A stretch of DNA of 64,000 nucleotides. It comes from Pyrenopolyporus hunteri (Eukaryota > Ascomycota > Sordariomycetes > Xylariales > Hypoxylaceae). Below, one piece after another: positions 45,801 through 58,364 of this stretch (its first letter is position 1; each line of letters starts with the position of its first letter). The DNA lies in assembly GCA_902806595.1 (NCBI GenBank), contig CADCXC010000004.1:868001-932000 (forward strand). The letters run 5' to 3'. A model generated the notes under the pieces. The model searched no databases. It was not told the origin of the DNA and worked only from the letters and a program-made list of their open reading frames with translations. The translations under genes and the position numbers were made by a program.

Positions 45801-48562
45801 GGCTTACGCAGCAATTCGCGGTCAAGTGTTTGACATTGGCAGTTATGCTCCGCTCCACTACCCGCCGTACCTACCGACAAAGATGATAACGCAGTATGCC
45901 GGATTGGACATCACGTCCCTATTCCCAATCCAAGTATCGGCTCTCTGTCGAGGCAAAGATGGGACTGTCAACCCGGCCGTCACACTCGACTACAAAAACA
46001 CAAACGTCTCTGGCTCAGCCGCCGTGGTCAATAGCCAAGACCTGAACGCTCACTATCACGATTTCCGTTCCTTTACATCTTTGCCTCAGCCATTCTGGTT
46101 TTACGAGAAGATGCAAAAGATGAAACCATGGAAGAAGGGTAATATCGGTTACTCTCCTCAATATGTCGCTACTCTCGGGACCAAACAAAATTCGATCGCC
46201 ATATTGAACGGCCGCGTATACGACCTGACAAAATATCTTCTTGGTGGTCGACACGTCGTCGTAAAGGAAGGTGAAGAGCCCCCGACAGATCCCACTATCG
46301 TGGATTTTATGGACGATCTTGTCGTGGACCTCTTCCAACAAAGGGCGGGTACCGACGTGACCAAGTTATGGAACGCCCTCGACATGGACCCCGGCCTACG
46401 CTCACGCATGCAACTTTGTCTCGATAATCTGTTTTATGTTGGCGACGTCGACACGCGTAATTCCACTAAGTGCCAGTTCGCCCAGTACCTTATTCTCGCC
46501 GTCTCTATTTTGCTTTGCTCTATCATCGGCTTCAAGTTCCTTGCGGCTCTTCAATTTGGAGGCAAGAATATGCCGGAGAATTTGGATAAATTCATCATGT
46601 GTCAGATCCCCGCCTATACTGAAGATGAAGAGTCTCTGCGGCGCGCTATCGACTCGGCTGCCCGTATGCGTTACGACGATAAACGCAAACTGCTTGTCAT
46701 TATCTGCGACGGCATGATCATCGGTCAAGGCAACGACAGGCCAACGCCACGTATCGTCCTCGATATCCTCGGCGTGTCTGAGACGGTAGACCCCGAACCA
46801 CTGAGCTTCGAATCCCTTGGTGAAGGTCTCAAGCAACACAACATGGGCAAGGTCTACTCCGGTCTATACGAGGTGCAGGGTCACATCGTCCCGTTCCTGG
46901 TCGTCGTGAAAGTTGGTAAACCTTCTGAGGTTTCTCGTCCGGGCAATCGCGGTAAACGAGATTCGCAGATGATCATGATGCGATTTCTCAACCGCGTTCA
47001 CTACAACCTGCCCATGAGCCCTCTAGAGCTAGAAATGTATCATCAAATCCGGAACATCATTGGCGTTAACCCCACATTCTACGAGTATATGCTTCAGATC
47101 GACGCCGACACGGTGGTCGCGCCCGACTCAGCTACTCGCATGGTCTCTTCGTTCCTGGATGATACACGGCTTATTGCTGTTTGTGGTGAAACCGCCTTAA
47201 ACAACGCCAAGTCTTCATTCATTACTATGATCCAGGTGTACGAGTACTACATCTCGCACAATTTGGTCAAGGCCTTCGAGAGCTTGTTCGGCAGTGTGAC
47301 TTGTTTACCCGGATGTTTCTCCATGTATCGCATCCGCGCAGCCGAGACTGGCAAGCCGCTTTTCGTCAGCCGTGAAGTCGTCGAAAGCTACGCAACAATT
47401 CGTGTTGATACCCTACATATGAAGAACCTGCTTCATCTCGGCGAAGATCGTTATTTGACAACCCTACTGCTCAAATACCATTCGAAGTACAAGACGAAGT
47501 ATATTTTCACCGCTCACGCGTGGACCATTGCGCCGGACTCTTGGCAAGTGTTCCTTTCGCAGCGTCGTCGTTGGATCAATTCAACAGTACACAACTTGGT
47601 GGAACTTATCCCTATGGCACAACTCTGCGGTTTCTGCTGCTTCAGTATGCGATTCATCGTGTTCGTCGACTTGCTGTCAACCGTTGTCCAGCCCGTGGTT
47701 ATAGCATACATCGTGTATCTCATCGTGCTGGTGAGTACTTCAGCGAGTGTCATACCGATGACGGCCTTCATCATGCTTGGCGCTATATACGGTCTTCAAG
47801 CAATCATTTTCATCCTACGTCGCAGGTGGGAAATGATTGGGTGGATGCTCATGTACATTGTGGCCATCCCAGTCTTCTCATTCGGCCTGCCACTGTATGC
47901 TTTCTGGAACATGGATGACTTCAACTGGGGTAACACCCGTGTCGTCGCTGGAGAAAAGGGCAAGAAGATTGTGGTCACAGACGAGGGCAAGTTTGACCCC
48001 GCCTCGATCCCACGCAAGAAGTGGGAGGAATACCAGGCCGAACTATGGGAAGCCCAAACCAGTCGTGGAGATGATTCTCGCTCTGAGGTCAGCGGCTTTA
48101 GTTACGCTACCAAGCAAGGCATGAACACCGGCGCGATGGAGTATTATCCTCCGTCGCGACCCGGATCTACCACCGGCATGCTTCCTCCATACGAACTCAA
48201 GAACCCCAATCATCTGAGCCGCATGTCCTTCGCCCCGACTGAGAATCGGATGAGCCAATTTGGAGGATCGCAGTTCCTTGGCAATCAGATGCACGACGTA
48301 GAAATGTCGAACCTCGCGGGCATGCCGAGTGACGATGCGCTACTAGCAGAAATACGAGAGATCTTGCGCACGGCCGATCTCATGACAGTGACTAAGAAGG
48401 GTATCAAACAGGAGTTGGAGAGGCGGTTTGGCGTTTCTCTCGATTCCAAGCGGCTATACATCAACAGTGGTATGTCTCCTCCGTATCCCCCACACCATCC
48501 TATTAAAGTAGATGCTAACAAACCGCTCAGCAACTGAGGCATTATTATCCGGCCAGTTATAG
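42860..48562 (+). CDS. csmA: Class V chitin synthase with myosin motor-like domain (CsmA)
   Basis: Three exons, 42860-43167, 43230-48469 and 48531-48562, give 1859 residues. The first junction completes the P-loop GESGSGKT at 104-111. The last, with a GTATGT donor and a GCTAAC branch, adds the conserved end NSATEALLSGQL; reading through it would give an unrelated Pro-rich tail. Domains in order are the myosin motor-like region (about 20-770), two membrane helices (from about 879), a cytochrome b5-like segment (AYAAIRGQVFDIGSY), and the GT2 chitin synthase core. The core has DADT at 1394-1397, EDR at 1508-1510, QRRRW at 1547-1551 and WGNTR, followed by C-terminal helices. A DEK-C-like domain ends the protein. 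It makes wall chitin at hyphal tips and septa, and class V enzymes are needed for wall strength and, in several pathogens, virulence. The csmB partner is divergent. Confidence 0.96.
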
Positions 48563-49301
48563 AAACCGGCCAATCCTAATCCTACTGCCCTATCTCTGCA
48601 TATACTTGGATAGTCATATTTTTTTATTATCTATATAATACGGCATTAAATATTTTCAGGGGGCAACTCGTCACAGGCCAGATCTAGGTTGGACAGGAAA
48701 TTCTTCGGAGGTTGGGCGTCAAAACAAAAGCAGAGGCAAGCCGTCTTAGATAATGGCCAAGTCAAGAAGGGCAGATCTAAACCCATACGAAATACTACTG
48801 GGAGTAATTTTGGATATATTATCGTCTTATATCACTTTGATCAACTTGTAGCGACAGAGATTTGGAGTCTCAGGGCTGTGTCTTAAGTGTTGGGCCGGGG
48901 GGTTCGCATTCCGGGTCCTTTTCATCGAGTTGATAAGTTTAATCGATCAGTTAATTCATTTAGCATAACCCGCGATATTCCGTTCAGCTTTCATACGTAG
49001 GACAGCCCGGACTAGCTAGCTGTTGAGACCATTTCTTTTAAGATATATTATTCTATCAAATCCATCATTCATGTGGATAAGGTACTATGTAAGCATCTCG
49101 ATCCAGCATAATCAATCCGTATTGCAGTATAAAACTTCCCAGTTCCGTATGAGTATATAGTGATACATGAAACTTGACTTCTCCAATGCTCCCAACCCCA
49201 TTGCGCCGATGGTCGTTCTAAACACGGGAAAATCAAACCACCGTAGTGGCCATTACCTACCTAGGTGCCACCGTCATCGTTAATGCATTGTCTTAACTGA
49301 A
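48563..49301. other. Convergent spacer csmA/NACHT gene
   Basis: 740 bp of 3' flanking sequence. It includes an acctacctaggt palindrome at about 49,255-49,266 and no supported gene. Confidence 0.5.
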
Positions 49302-52300
49302 TTACACAGATCTTGCTCTTTTGCGACTCCCCTCTTCTGTCTCGGCGTCCTCTAAATGTCGTTTCTGTGTTACACGGTTAGCATCACCAAACGACGCCTC
49401 AGGTTTAGAGAATGACTTTTTCAGTCGCGAGACGAGCTGCGGCCGAAACGCTTTTTCGATGGTAGGCCAGTAACAGTCGATGTCCATTCCCATCTCCTTT
49501 GCCCTGGCCATGAGCTTCTCGGCGACTGTGGCAAGAAGATCGATATTCAGCAGGCCGAGGCCGTCCGTCTTCCGCAAAAGGCAACTGAAGAACGCATCCA
49601 ACCCCGGGACCGGTGTTGATTCGCCCTCGCCTAGAGGATTTGACACGGGGGCTCGCATGTCGGCCCCATTGGCGATGAAGCTGTCCAGGTCACGGAGGAA
49701 TTGAGATTGGTAGAATGAGCCGGGTGCAATACCAAAGCCAGCAGTGATAAATTTTAACCAGGCAACCGTGTGCCCCGGCGACGCTTTATGGCGTACCTGA
49801 ACATTTGGATCCGCCCCGGTGCTGAGCATGAAAGAGATTAACCTAGTCTGTAAATACCATTCGAGCTCGCTAGGATCTGGCCCTATGGCCGAGTTTCGCG
49901 GTAGGCTATCCCCCAAATGCTCCAAAATAACATTCCACTCTGCCGACGCCTTGGCGAATCCGTTATCCGAGTCTGCCGTCGTTCCAGGCTGTCCTCGGGG
50001 CGGGAGGAAGGAGTCCTTGTGTCCGTCGCGGTATCGTTCTAGGGTGGAAGCCAACGCCAAAGCCCCGACACGCGATATGTCACACTCTTCGAAGTCCGCG
50101 AAATAATCCGGGGTTTTGGGCAGAACGTAGCGAAGATACTCGTCTAACTTGGCCTGGACGACGGGCTCGCGGAAGAATAAGGAGACCGGGTTGGCCGAAT
50201 TTCCCCATACGTTCAACCTCGCCTGGCCCGTCTCGTGCATTTCCGGGATGCAGCGCTCTAATTCCTCGAGAAGTTCGAAGGCGGCGGCGTTCCTCCCGAG
50301 CTCCTTGGCGTGCGCGAGAGCTTCGTTAAGCGCGTCCATCAGTTTCGAAGCAGTGTAGTAGGCGAACCTCGTCCGGTCGACGAACTGGTGGAATTTATTC
50401 CTCTTTATGTAGGCCGTGAAGGCTTTCAGAAGAGAAAGGTGAGGGTTGAAACCGGCCGGTGCTTTCGCCTCGAGATACGAAGACATGTTAGGAGTGCGCA
50501 GGTAATCCATAACCGTTCGGTGTAAGAATTCGATGCAGCCGTTGCGTTCGTTGAATTCTAGGAGGCCGCGACACCTGCCGTTGAGACGCCGAGATATCTG
50601 TTTCTTCCTCGCCCCTATATCTCGTGTGCTTAGGGGCTTCAACGGCAGGTTCATCGCGTAATCTTTGTCCTCGTACTCGTCGTCGTGGAAGCTGTAAACA
50701 AGGAGCGGGATAGGCCCCGTCGCCGCCAGCGCAATTTGCAACGTCGTTGCTAGTTTTTCATGGTAGAAGGGCTCAACGGAGTCGAGGATCTGCTTGAAGA
50801 AGACCTCCAGATCCGTCGGGATATTGTCGAGCCGCTTTCTCATATCCGAGAAACTGTCGTACTCCGTAAGCCCATTCCGCAGCTCCCTCGTAACTAGGAA
50901 GACCCATAAGAAGACTCCCGCTGCTCGCTCCGCGATGTCCTGGATCAGCCATTTGGAGTCTTGCGCTTCTACGTTGACCTCCTCCCATCTTGGGTGTGCC
51001 TGTAAGCGACTCTCAATATACAATAGAATGTCGGGCCTCGTAAAATCGTGTACATAGAGCTTGCGACTCTCGTCCCCACCGAATGAGTCCTCGAAGATAT
51101 TCCACGGCCGGCTCGACACACATAACTTTACGTGGGGCGACTTGGAAAGGTCCCGTAACGCAGAGCAGAAATCAAGATGGTCGCCTTCGAACTCGTCTAG
51201 CCCGTCGATGAAGAAGCAAAATTTCGCACCAACGTTAGGCATCTCGGTAATCCGTTGGAGGACCCGTCGAAGTTCCGGCAGCGTCCACGGCTCGTCGCGA
51301 AAATCCGTTGAAGACTTGCGCCATCGTTCGGTGCACGTCGCCAGGATAAGGTCCGGAAGTTGGCGGAATATGTCGTATAGCAGGGTCTGTAATAGTCCCT
51401 GATAAGACTTCTGCATTGACGTTCCAGCGCTCCAGAAGTAATGGCAGGCCACAACGACGCGCTCGGGATACGCCCAGTTCGAGAGGACTTTGCGCAGCGT
51501 CGGGTGGTCGGTCATGTACTTCATAAGAGTCGATTTGCCCGAGCCCGGCTTCCCGGAAACCCAGAATATCCCGTCCGGGTTCTTCAGCCATCGAATCAGG
51601 TTTCCGGATGCGACCGCCGCGGCGTTGTCTCTTGGCTGTATGTCTTCGAATACCCAACTTAGAGTCTTCTGGTGCGCTTCGTGTATGGAGCCGTATCGCG
51701 CAGGCCGGCTCTCAAACCCCAGGCTTCTCAGGATCCTATGCTCCTCCTCGGCGTCTCGCTGCGATAGAGTAAGGTCGGATATCTGAACCTCCAGGGCCGA
51801 GATGTCGTCTGTCGTGAGTGGTTTGCTGTTGTGGTCCGGTTTCGCGCTCCGTGAGCCGAGCTCGGCGATCGCTTTTGCGATGTCGTCGAGCTTCGAGGAA
51901 TGTTCCGAGCCCAAACGAGAGTTCTCCGCACGCAGTTTCTCTAACCGGCGCTGATACGCTCCTTGACAGAAACTGATAAATTGTTAGTCTTAGTGATAGT
52001 TACATTCATGGAGAATGGATGAATGTGTGAGGGTCAGTCATCACTTGGGAGGCTATCGCTACCTTGTCAAGGCGCAAATGTGCAGCGTTAAAGTGGTCTG
52101 AGTACGGTGCAGGCTTTGCTCCAGGTCGGCGATCTTCCTTTCCTTCCAGGCGGTTTTCAAAGCAAGTTTAAAGCTTTTCCATCGCGTGGTAACTCCGTTA
52201 TCGCTCCTGAGCCCGTCAACAACATCCAAGAGTTTATCGCAGTCTGACTTGCAAGATTTCGCTAAGTCTCTAATGGCAAACATGCTCTGCATCTCCATAA

Positions 52301-52529
52301 GACTCGCGCCATCTACGACAACATCGATTAATTGGTCCCCTTGAGAACCTGTTTCCAAATCCGAACTTAGGTCCCGAAGCCGGTCGTAAACAGTGTCGAG
52401 CGTCTCAACCTTATCACTATGGCCTTTCGCCGAGTTATAAATCTCCTTCGATTTCGAAACCAGGTCTGACGTAAACCCGACAAATTGTACGATGCTCGCC
52501 GCAAGCCCAAAAGCCGTGAGGGGATCCAT
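49302..52529 (-). CDS. NACHT-domain STAND (fungal NLR-like) protein
   Basis: Two exons, 52529-52063 and 51972-49302, with a 90-bp intron containing a GACTAAC branch, give 1045 residues. The N-terminus MDPLTAFGLAASIVQFVGFTS is the start of the helical domain typical of fungal STAND proteins (HeLo-like/Fungal_N group, about 1-150). A coiled region follows (155-245), then the NACHT ATPase. Walker A is GKPGSGKST at 296-304, Walker B is CFFIDGLDEFEG near 400, and the sensor-like CVSSRPW lies about 40 residues later. The C-terminal half has no WD40, ankyrin or TPR repeats that I can see, ending in a basic KKRARSV-like tail. Such proteins act in non-self recognition and programmed cell death in fungi. 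The missing repeat sensor makes the ligand unknowable. It may be a repeat-less subtype, or its sensor repeats may have been lost. Confidence 0.88.
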
Positions 52530-53022
52530 GTTCGAGGTATAGGCGTATAAGACGAATGATTCAACACTTGGACGGGCAAAGCATTTCCCTCTCTTTATAC
52601 ATTACGACAATGCCTGAATGGGGATCCAGATCACTTTTCCAGAACCCGTTTATGATGAAACAGAATTGGAGGAATATCGAGGGTAATTGGCGTTAAAGTA
52701 CGCCGCTGCGGGCGGCTGTAGCACCCCTGCATACAGGCACAGCCCCCAATATCGTACCCTCCATTCCTAGAATTGGATGAGTACTGGCTTCACTGGTAAC
52801 AGAATTCTAAAAGCCTAGCGAGGCAGTGCTTCAAGATCTAAATTCGTTCTTCTAGGTTATAACAATTAGGGTATGTAAAGTACATATAAGATAGAACGAG
52901 TGCTTCCTCCATACGGTTACCTCAACCGATCCGATCTTAATATCCGTCAACTCATTACCACATAAGGCATACCGCCCATCCGACCGGCCTCGGCCATCTT
53001 ACAACCGCCTAATCAGACACAA
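52530..53022. other. Promoter of NACHT gene / 3' flank of SDR
   Basis: 493 bp between two minus-strand genes. I see no conserved element or gene in it. Confidence 0.5.
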
Positions 53023-53913
53023 TCATAACGCCTTGATCTTACTCGGCCCTCCCTTTTCTTTCACCTTCCGCTCCAAAACATCTAATCCCGTTTTGCTCTT
53101 GACCATTCCGTCGAAGGACCCAACCGGGAACAACGAGGCTATCCGCGCCTGCGTCGAATTCGTGCCCCGGGCTATCCAATGCGGCGGGTTGGGCTTGCTA
53201 AGGTCTCGGACGACCAGGCGCGCCCACTCACGGGGGTCGCCTCCGATACCGAAGAGGTCGACGCCCGACATGAACCTCTCGACGCTCTCCTTCGACACGT
53301 TATAGATCGAGTCGGGCGGTAAGGTGGTCGGAACCGCGTTGTCGAAAAAGGCCGACTTCAGCGCGCCCGTTACAAGGTCGATCACCCGGATGCCGAACGG
53401 CCCGAGCTCCAGCCTCATCGTCTCGGTGAGGCTCATGGCGGCGGCCTTGGACGCGTTGTAAGTGCCGTGGAAGGGGGGCCCGGCGCCCAGCAGCGCCGCC
53501 ACCGAGGTATTGTTGACCACCAAAGCGCCGCGGGTCGAGTTTAGTAGGAGCGGTAGGAAAGCTTGTGTTACTCTGATGATGGAGAAGACGTTCAGGTCGA
53601 ATTGCGCCTTGGCCTTGTCGATATCGATGTCCATCAAAGGCAAGGAATACCCGCCGCCGGCATTGTTCAGCAAAGCGTCGAGCGAGCCGCCGGTGAGTTC
53701 CTTCACTCTGGCGACACTGCTTGCGACGGATTCGTTGGAGGTGACGTCGAGTTGTATAGTCTCGATGCCGGCGGCTTCGACTGCCTTGAGCTTGGATGGG
53801 TTGCGGGCCGAAGCGAAGACGCGCCATCCGGCCGTGTGGAAGGCGAGGGCAAGTTCTGAGCCTAGGCCGCCGTCTGAGCAGCCGGTAATGAGAACGGTTC
53901 GTTTGGACGACAT
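53023..53913 (-). CDS. Short-chain dehydrogenase/reductase, Ayr1-like
   Basis: Single exon, 296 residues, complete classical SDR. The cofactor loop is TGCSDGGLG at residues 10-18 (the TGxxxGxG pattern), NNAG is at 83-86, the catalytic Ser is 137 (NNTSVAA), and the YxxxK pair is Tyr152/Lys156 in TYNASK. SARNPSKL after strand 2, with an Arg, favours NADPH. Sequence style is that of Ayr1 relatives (1-acyl-dihydroxyacetone-phosphate reductases, lipid droplet/ER), which also reduce other ketones. The C-terminus lacks an obvious membrane anchor and ends in KIKAL. The gene is intronless with high GC3, and the neighbouring NACHT gene runs in the same direction with no sign of joint regulation. The family is certain, the substrate inferred. 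Confidence 0.93.
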   Translation of the reverse strand: MSSKRTVLITGCSDGGLGSELALAFHTAGWRVFASARNPSKLKAVEAAGIETIQLDVTSNESVASSVARVKELTGGSLDALLNNAGGGYSLPLMDIDIDKAKAQFDLNVFSIIRVTQAFLPLLLNSTRGALVVNNTSVAALLGAGPPFHGTYNASKAAAMSLTETMRLELGPFGIRVIDLVTGALKSAFFDNAVPTTLPPDSIYNVSKESVERFMSGVDLFGIGGDPREWARLVVRDLSKPNPPHWIARGTNSTQARIASLFPVGSFDGMVKSKTGLDVLERKVKEKGGPSKIKAL

Positions 53914-55495
53914 TGTGAGTTTGCGGTTGTTGCGATTGTTGTTGCTATATTATTATTTCAAATCTCACAAGGTGTAGAGTCCTAGGTCATACTCTTTATA
54001 CTCATGATAAGCCATTGCCTACCTGGTACTCAAACCCCGACACATGGAGGGCACGAGGATGAGTGCTGTGCTCATACGTTCTTGATTACAAAACCAAGCA
54101 CGCTCCTGCGCCACGAAGCGGAAGTTCGCCGCGGTTGCAATCCAGATAGTTCCCCGGGGCGCAACTGGGGAGGATATGCTCCGTGAGCCATACCCGCCTG
54201 TATCCGGAATAAGTAATCAACCTAGACTTGTCATCTGGGTATTATTCCCAGGCTGATAACGACCACCAATACGGCAGAAACCCCATGGTGTCCTTGTTAC
54301 AACTTGACGTATACCTACCTAGGTAGGTAGTCTTCGATGCAACGTGCTGCTATTTCCGAATGACGCATTATTATCCCGGTCTGCCATGGTTCCAGAACAG
54401 TTGAGTTAGGTTGCGGCGGAACAATTCTCGAGACGGCAATTCGTCCCCGGGCCCCTGGCCTCCGGGAACTCCTTACAAATAATGTAGGCCCTGCTTTATA
54501 ACCAACGTCCCCCCCGAAAGGGCCCAGCTATTGCCGCGGCGTTCCACGGCAATGAGGCCAAGTTTAGTAATGAGCAGCCCCGATAATTCCCAGATTAGAA
54601 AGAAATAGTCGAGTTATTCTCACTATAGATTGTAATTATACGTGTCCAAATGGCAATACTGTGGGTGTATTTCTTATTAAAGGGCCGCGTCTAAGACTCT
54701 AATGCAAGTCTGGGTGTGCACATTTTCCACGCACTAAATTCGACGTCGAAGGGTTTAGGGTTAGGCTTAAGGCTTCAGGGTTGATTCAATATATCGCTCC
54801 GGAGTCACCGCTGACTTTCATTATCGTCGTTTTCGTTTATACGTTCGCCCCCGGTTTATGTCCTCCGGATATAAACTGCACCAGGACGGCAGGGGGCCGG
54901 GGAAGTGAGTCCTGTAGATAAGGAGAGACTCAGGAGGAATATCGATTCTACTATGGAACTATTCTTGATATTCTTGTTGGACTAGCCGGCTAGGGCGCGA
55001 GGTTGTACCGTTACGGTGTATATTTTGTGTTAGCTATGGGAGACGGAGAAACAGGAGATTGAGTGTCATGGTAATGGCCCATTGCCATGTGGTGCTGTAT
55101 CCTTTGGGGGAAGTGGCCCGGGCTACTCGGCCGAGAGATAGCAGCAAAGCTCATTCACGTCACATTGAGTATAGGTACCTACCTAGGTACGCAGTAAATA
55201 GGTGCATTAGTACATTCTCCACCCAACTAGCCGGCGCATGGCCCCTTCCAGCGCTAGGGTACTCCCATAGCCACGATCCTACCCCATGTCCATGTCCGTG
55301 GGCGTACTTTCTCATAATTCCAAATATTATACCACGGCAATATGGCATATGGCTATATTATACATCAAAGGCGTTATTTCAGTTACTTCATATACAGTAC
55401 CGTTGGTTACCACTGAGATTCTATTCTTACACCATATGATATATCCCGCTACCATCTACTACCTAGTCATACCATTTTATCATAAAGCTACCAAT
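53914..55495. other. Spacer upstream of the SDR
   Basis: About 1.6 kb without a supported gene. It carries the longest perfect palindrome I found, an 18-mer of tacctacct joined to its complement at 54,312-54,329, and another taggtacctacctaggtac cluster at 55,172-55,190. Near 54,757 there is a short tttagggttagg match. Confidence 0.5.
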
Positions 55496-57653
55496 TTAAC
55501 CCTTCGCGAACACCAAGTCTTGCGAACCCTTTGGTAGCGTAATCGATATGCCTTTCGCTTCTTTCTCCAGCGTGGAAAGATCCCGCCTCGCGTCACCCTT
55601 GGGGGCCCAGCCGTCTACCTCGTGAGATAGGAGCGCTATAGTAGAGCTCTTCCAGATAGGTAAGTCGTTGCTATAAGCCTTCATGATAATGACCACGACG
55701 AGGAAGAGACTCAGCGCCGTCAAAGCGAGCGGTAGCGCGATCCATCCCCACTGGACCTCGATAAACACCTGGGTGCGGAACGCCTCTCCCGCCACCTGTG
55801 TGCTGTTGCGGCTGTTCCGCATAACCTCCGTCATACTCTCGGCGATGTTCCGGACTGTCCCGGACATATCTTCGGTCTCGGAGAATGCCCATCCTAGGTT
55901 CGGCGCCGTGGCCTGCTGTACGCGATTCGACGCCCCGAACCCCCTTTCTCCCCAGCCCGTGGAAAAGATCTCGGTGAGATAATCGGCTAGATTCGCTTGA
56001 TCCGCTTGGTTGATCCGGTATGTGGTCTCCGGAGACGAGCTCGTGTTGACCCTTAGGCCTTGGAGGAAAGACAGACCCCAAAGGCCGTCGCCTATAGGTG
56101 CGGTTACATTGGTTGTGTCGTTGGTCAGGAGCATGAGGTTCTCAACGGGTTTTGGCGCCGTCAGGACACCATTCGTCACGCTCAGCCCTTGGTAGGTCTT
56201 CGCACAAAGGTCGAAGGAGCACTTCCAAGCCGTAGGTTGTTGAAGCAATGGAGTTAAGTCGCCAGTCCGGGAATCAGAACTTCCTTTTATTTGGATAGCT
56301 TCGACGTATGCTAGCGGCGCAACCTCACCTGCGTCCCTAGTGGAGGGGTTAACAAGCGACGTGGCCGAAGAATTCCACCTCGTAGGGAAAAAGTCCCCTG
56401 AAGCGCCGGCACGGAACACGAAGGCGGAAATGTTCTGTCCGGAAGGCATGCCATAGTCACATTGATACTGGCCGCGATTTTCTGTTGTCCGGCCCGGGCA
56501 ACTTATATTGACTTGCCGCGTAATATCCGTACAGTCGGCGCAGACGCCAAGCGTAGTGACGGGGGGCAATGTGCAATTTCCCGTGGTGCAGACCGTCGCA
56601 GGCGCCTGTGGCTGCCCGGAAACTGATCTTATGATCGCTGCCTGCATCTGCGTATTGACAGATGATGCTGGGTTTACCACTGTCAGTATGGGTGACCATA
56701 TTACATGAGCGTGACAGCTTGAGGCGAGGTCTAAAATAAATATTTTGCCTTATATGGTGAAAGGGGAAACAGGCCGATTGCGGATGTACCTGTTTAACCC
56801 GTAGAACACAATATTGTAAGAGTAAAGTAACTCGCTTACCCGAGTAGCCCGTTAAATGAGCATCCAGAGTATATCCATTCGGGTCGTATATATGTGTTTG
56901 ACTCAAGGATGCACTGGCACTCGGATCTTGTATCGGACGTGCGGGAAATGTAAAAACCAATTGCATGAATGGGTCCACGAGGAGCGACATGATGATAATG
57001 ATAGCAGCTAGGGATGCGAGAAGTGATCGAACGTGTCTCGCCCACAAGAACGCAGTTGCTCCTAACGGCCCTCGACTGGCCGTGTCGAAGATCTGGAGAT
57101 CGATCAAGGGGTTCGTTTTGCCGTAGAAGTGCTGCCACTTGAGCTGGCTAAGGACCTCCGTTATAGCTAGAAGCATGGAGGACTTGGCCAGGGCCGTGAT
57201 GAAAGCAACCACAGCTGTTGGGCCTATAGACCAGGCCCATTGGTCCAGGGGCTTATTATTCTCAACGGACAGAACAGCTATAACGGAAGCAATGCTAGCC
57301 AGGCTAAGGAAGCATGCGCCGATCTCCCACATCCAGCTCCTAAAATTTTGCCGCTGGGTACCGCTATCCTTGGGTTGTTTTTCATTGCTATCGGGAGTTG
57401 CTCCTGCTCCTCGATCATCTAGTGGCATCATAAGTAGGCTATCATAAGCCGAATTTCTTTGGTTGTTGTCTGTATTTTGGTTCCTCGGATCGAGACCATG
57501 GTAGGGTTCATGTCTTAGCTCAGGTTCTAGCCTGTCGACGAATTCGTGCCTATCAAATGCTGTCGAAGTGGAATCATGCCACTGCTGTTGCGGCTTAGCG
57601 AGAAATGGCTCGCCGCCCTCATAGGCATCATCTTCATGCCTTTGGTTAGACAT
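55496..57653 (-). CDS. DUF3176 fungal membrane protein
   Basis: Two exons, 57653-56840 and 56730-55496, with a 109-bp intron (GTAAGC donor), give 682 residues. A hydrophilic N-terminus (about 1-100) is followed by three helices: WEIGACFLSLASIASVIAVL, GPTAVVAFITALAKSSMLLAI and LASLAAIIIIMSLLVDPFMQL, with a WQHFYG.TNPLIDLQIFDTASRGP segment between the second and third. This is the DUF3176 signature. A large extracellular region follows, with paired cysteines (CTTGNC, CADC, C-x-CDYG) and many N-x-S/T sites. A fourth helix (WIALPLALTALSLFLVVVIIM) and a short cytosolic tail close the protein. The family is common in filamentous fungi, often as many paralogues, and has no assigned function. The intron is needed to join the helical and Cys-rich parts. 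Confidence 0.85.
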
Positions 57654-58364
57654 TAGAACAACATAAACAATCGCAAGTATCCATAGATAGGTCTGGATTC
57701 CGAGTATAAGGAGGAGTTAAAGTTGGCCAAAGGGGGTTGGAGCCTAGCGAGGAGAATATTTCAGCTCGTGTAACAGCTAATCGTGTCATACGAATACCTG
57801 ATATCCTAAACGTGTGGCAAACCGGTGGTATTGAAATTGGGGTCCGTCACTAACACTTGTAGAGCTCCGTAACGACGGAGTATTATCCACTGAAATCATC
57901 AGCCCTAAACTCGAACCTGGTGTCCGAGATATTTACGGGGGAAAAGAGCATCTCATTAGTATGAACTGGTAGGAGGTGCAGTTTATATGGGCTAGTTCAG
58001 CGGACTCGAAACAGGCTCTAGTCTGGCACCTCGGGGGAGATAGATAGGTACCTACGCAGTACAGTTACAGCCTTACTGCCAGGAGAGTTGTATCGAGGCT
58101 TGGGGGTCCTGGACTTGGCGGTATTTTGCACCACTAATCAGCTCGCAATCGCGGCTTAGCTTGCATTGCGTCCCGTCCCGGAATCGAATGCCGGGTTGGC
58201 GCAGAAGAGGATCGCTGGGGGCCAAAACTTCAGGTATAGTACTGCTTAATGTGCGTTTGAGATGATAAGCCCGAGTTACATACCTATATTCAGAGCGTTA
58301 AGGTAGACAGCCTTTGGATGAAAAAGTGCGGATCTAGGTTGGTATGGTACTGAACAGGGACGGG
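57654..58364. other. Spacer between DUF3176 and CHR genes
   Basis: 711 bp between same-strand genes. It is likely the DUF3176 promoter plus the CHR 3' flank. No gene or notable repeat beyond a taggtacctacg site near 58,046-58,058. Confidence 0.5.

Noticed and set aside
48470..48540. Read-through C-terminus of csmA (ending SN before a stop at about 48,537)
   Set aside because: The region has a clean GTATGT donor, GCTAAC branch and CAG acceptor, and splicing restores the conserved NSATEALLSGQL ending.
54757..54774. Telomere-like tttagggttagg
   Set aside because: Fewer than two full TTAGGG units, with no array, so not an interstitial telomere.
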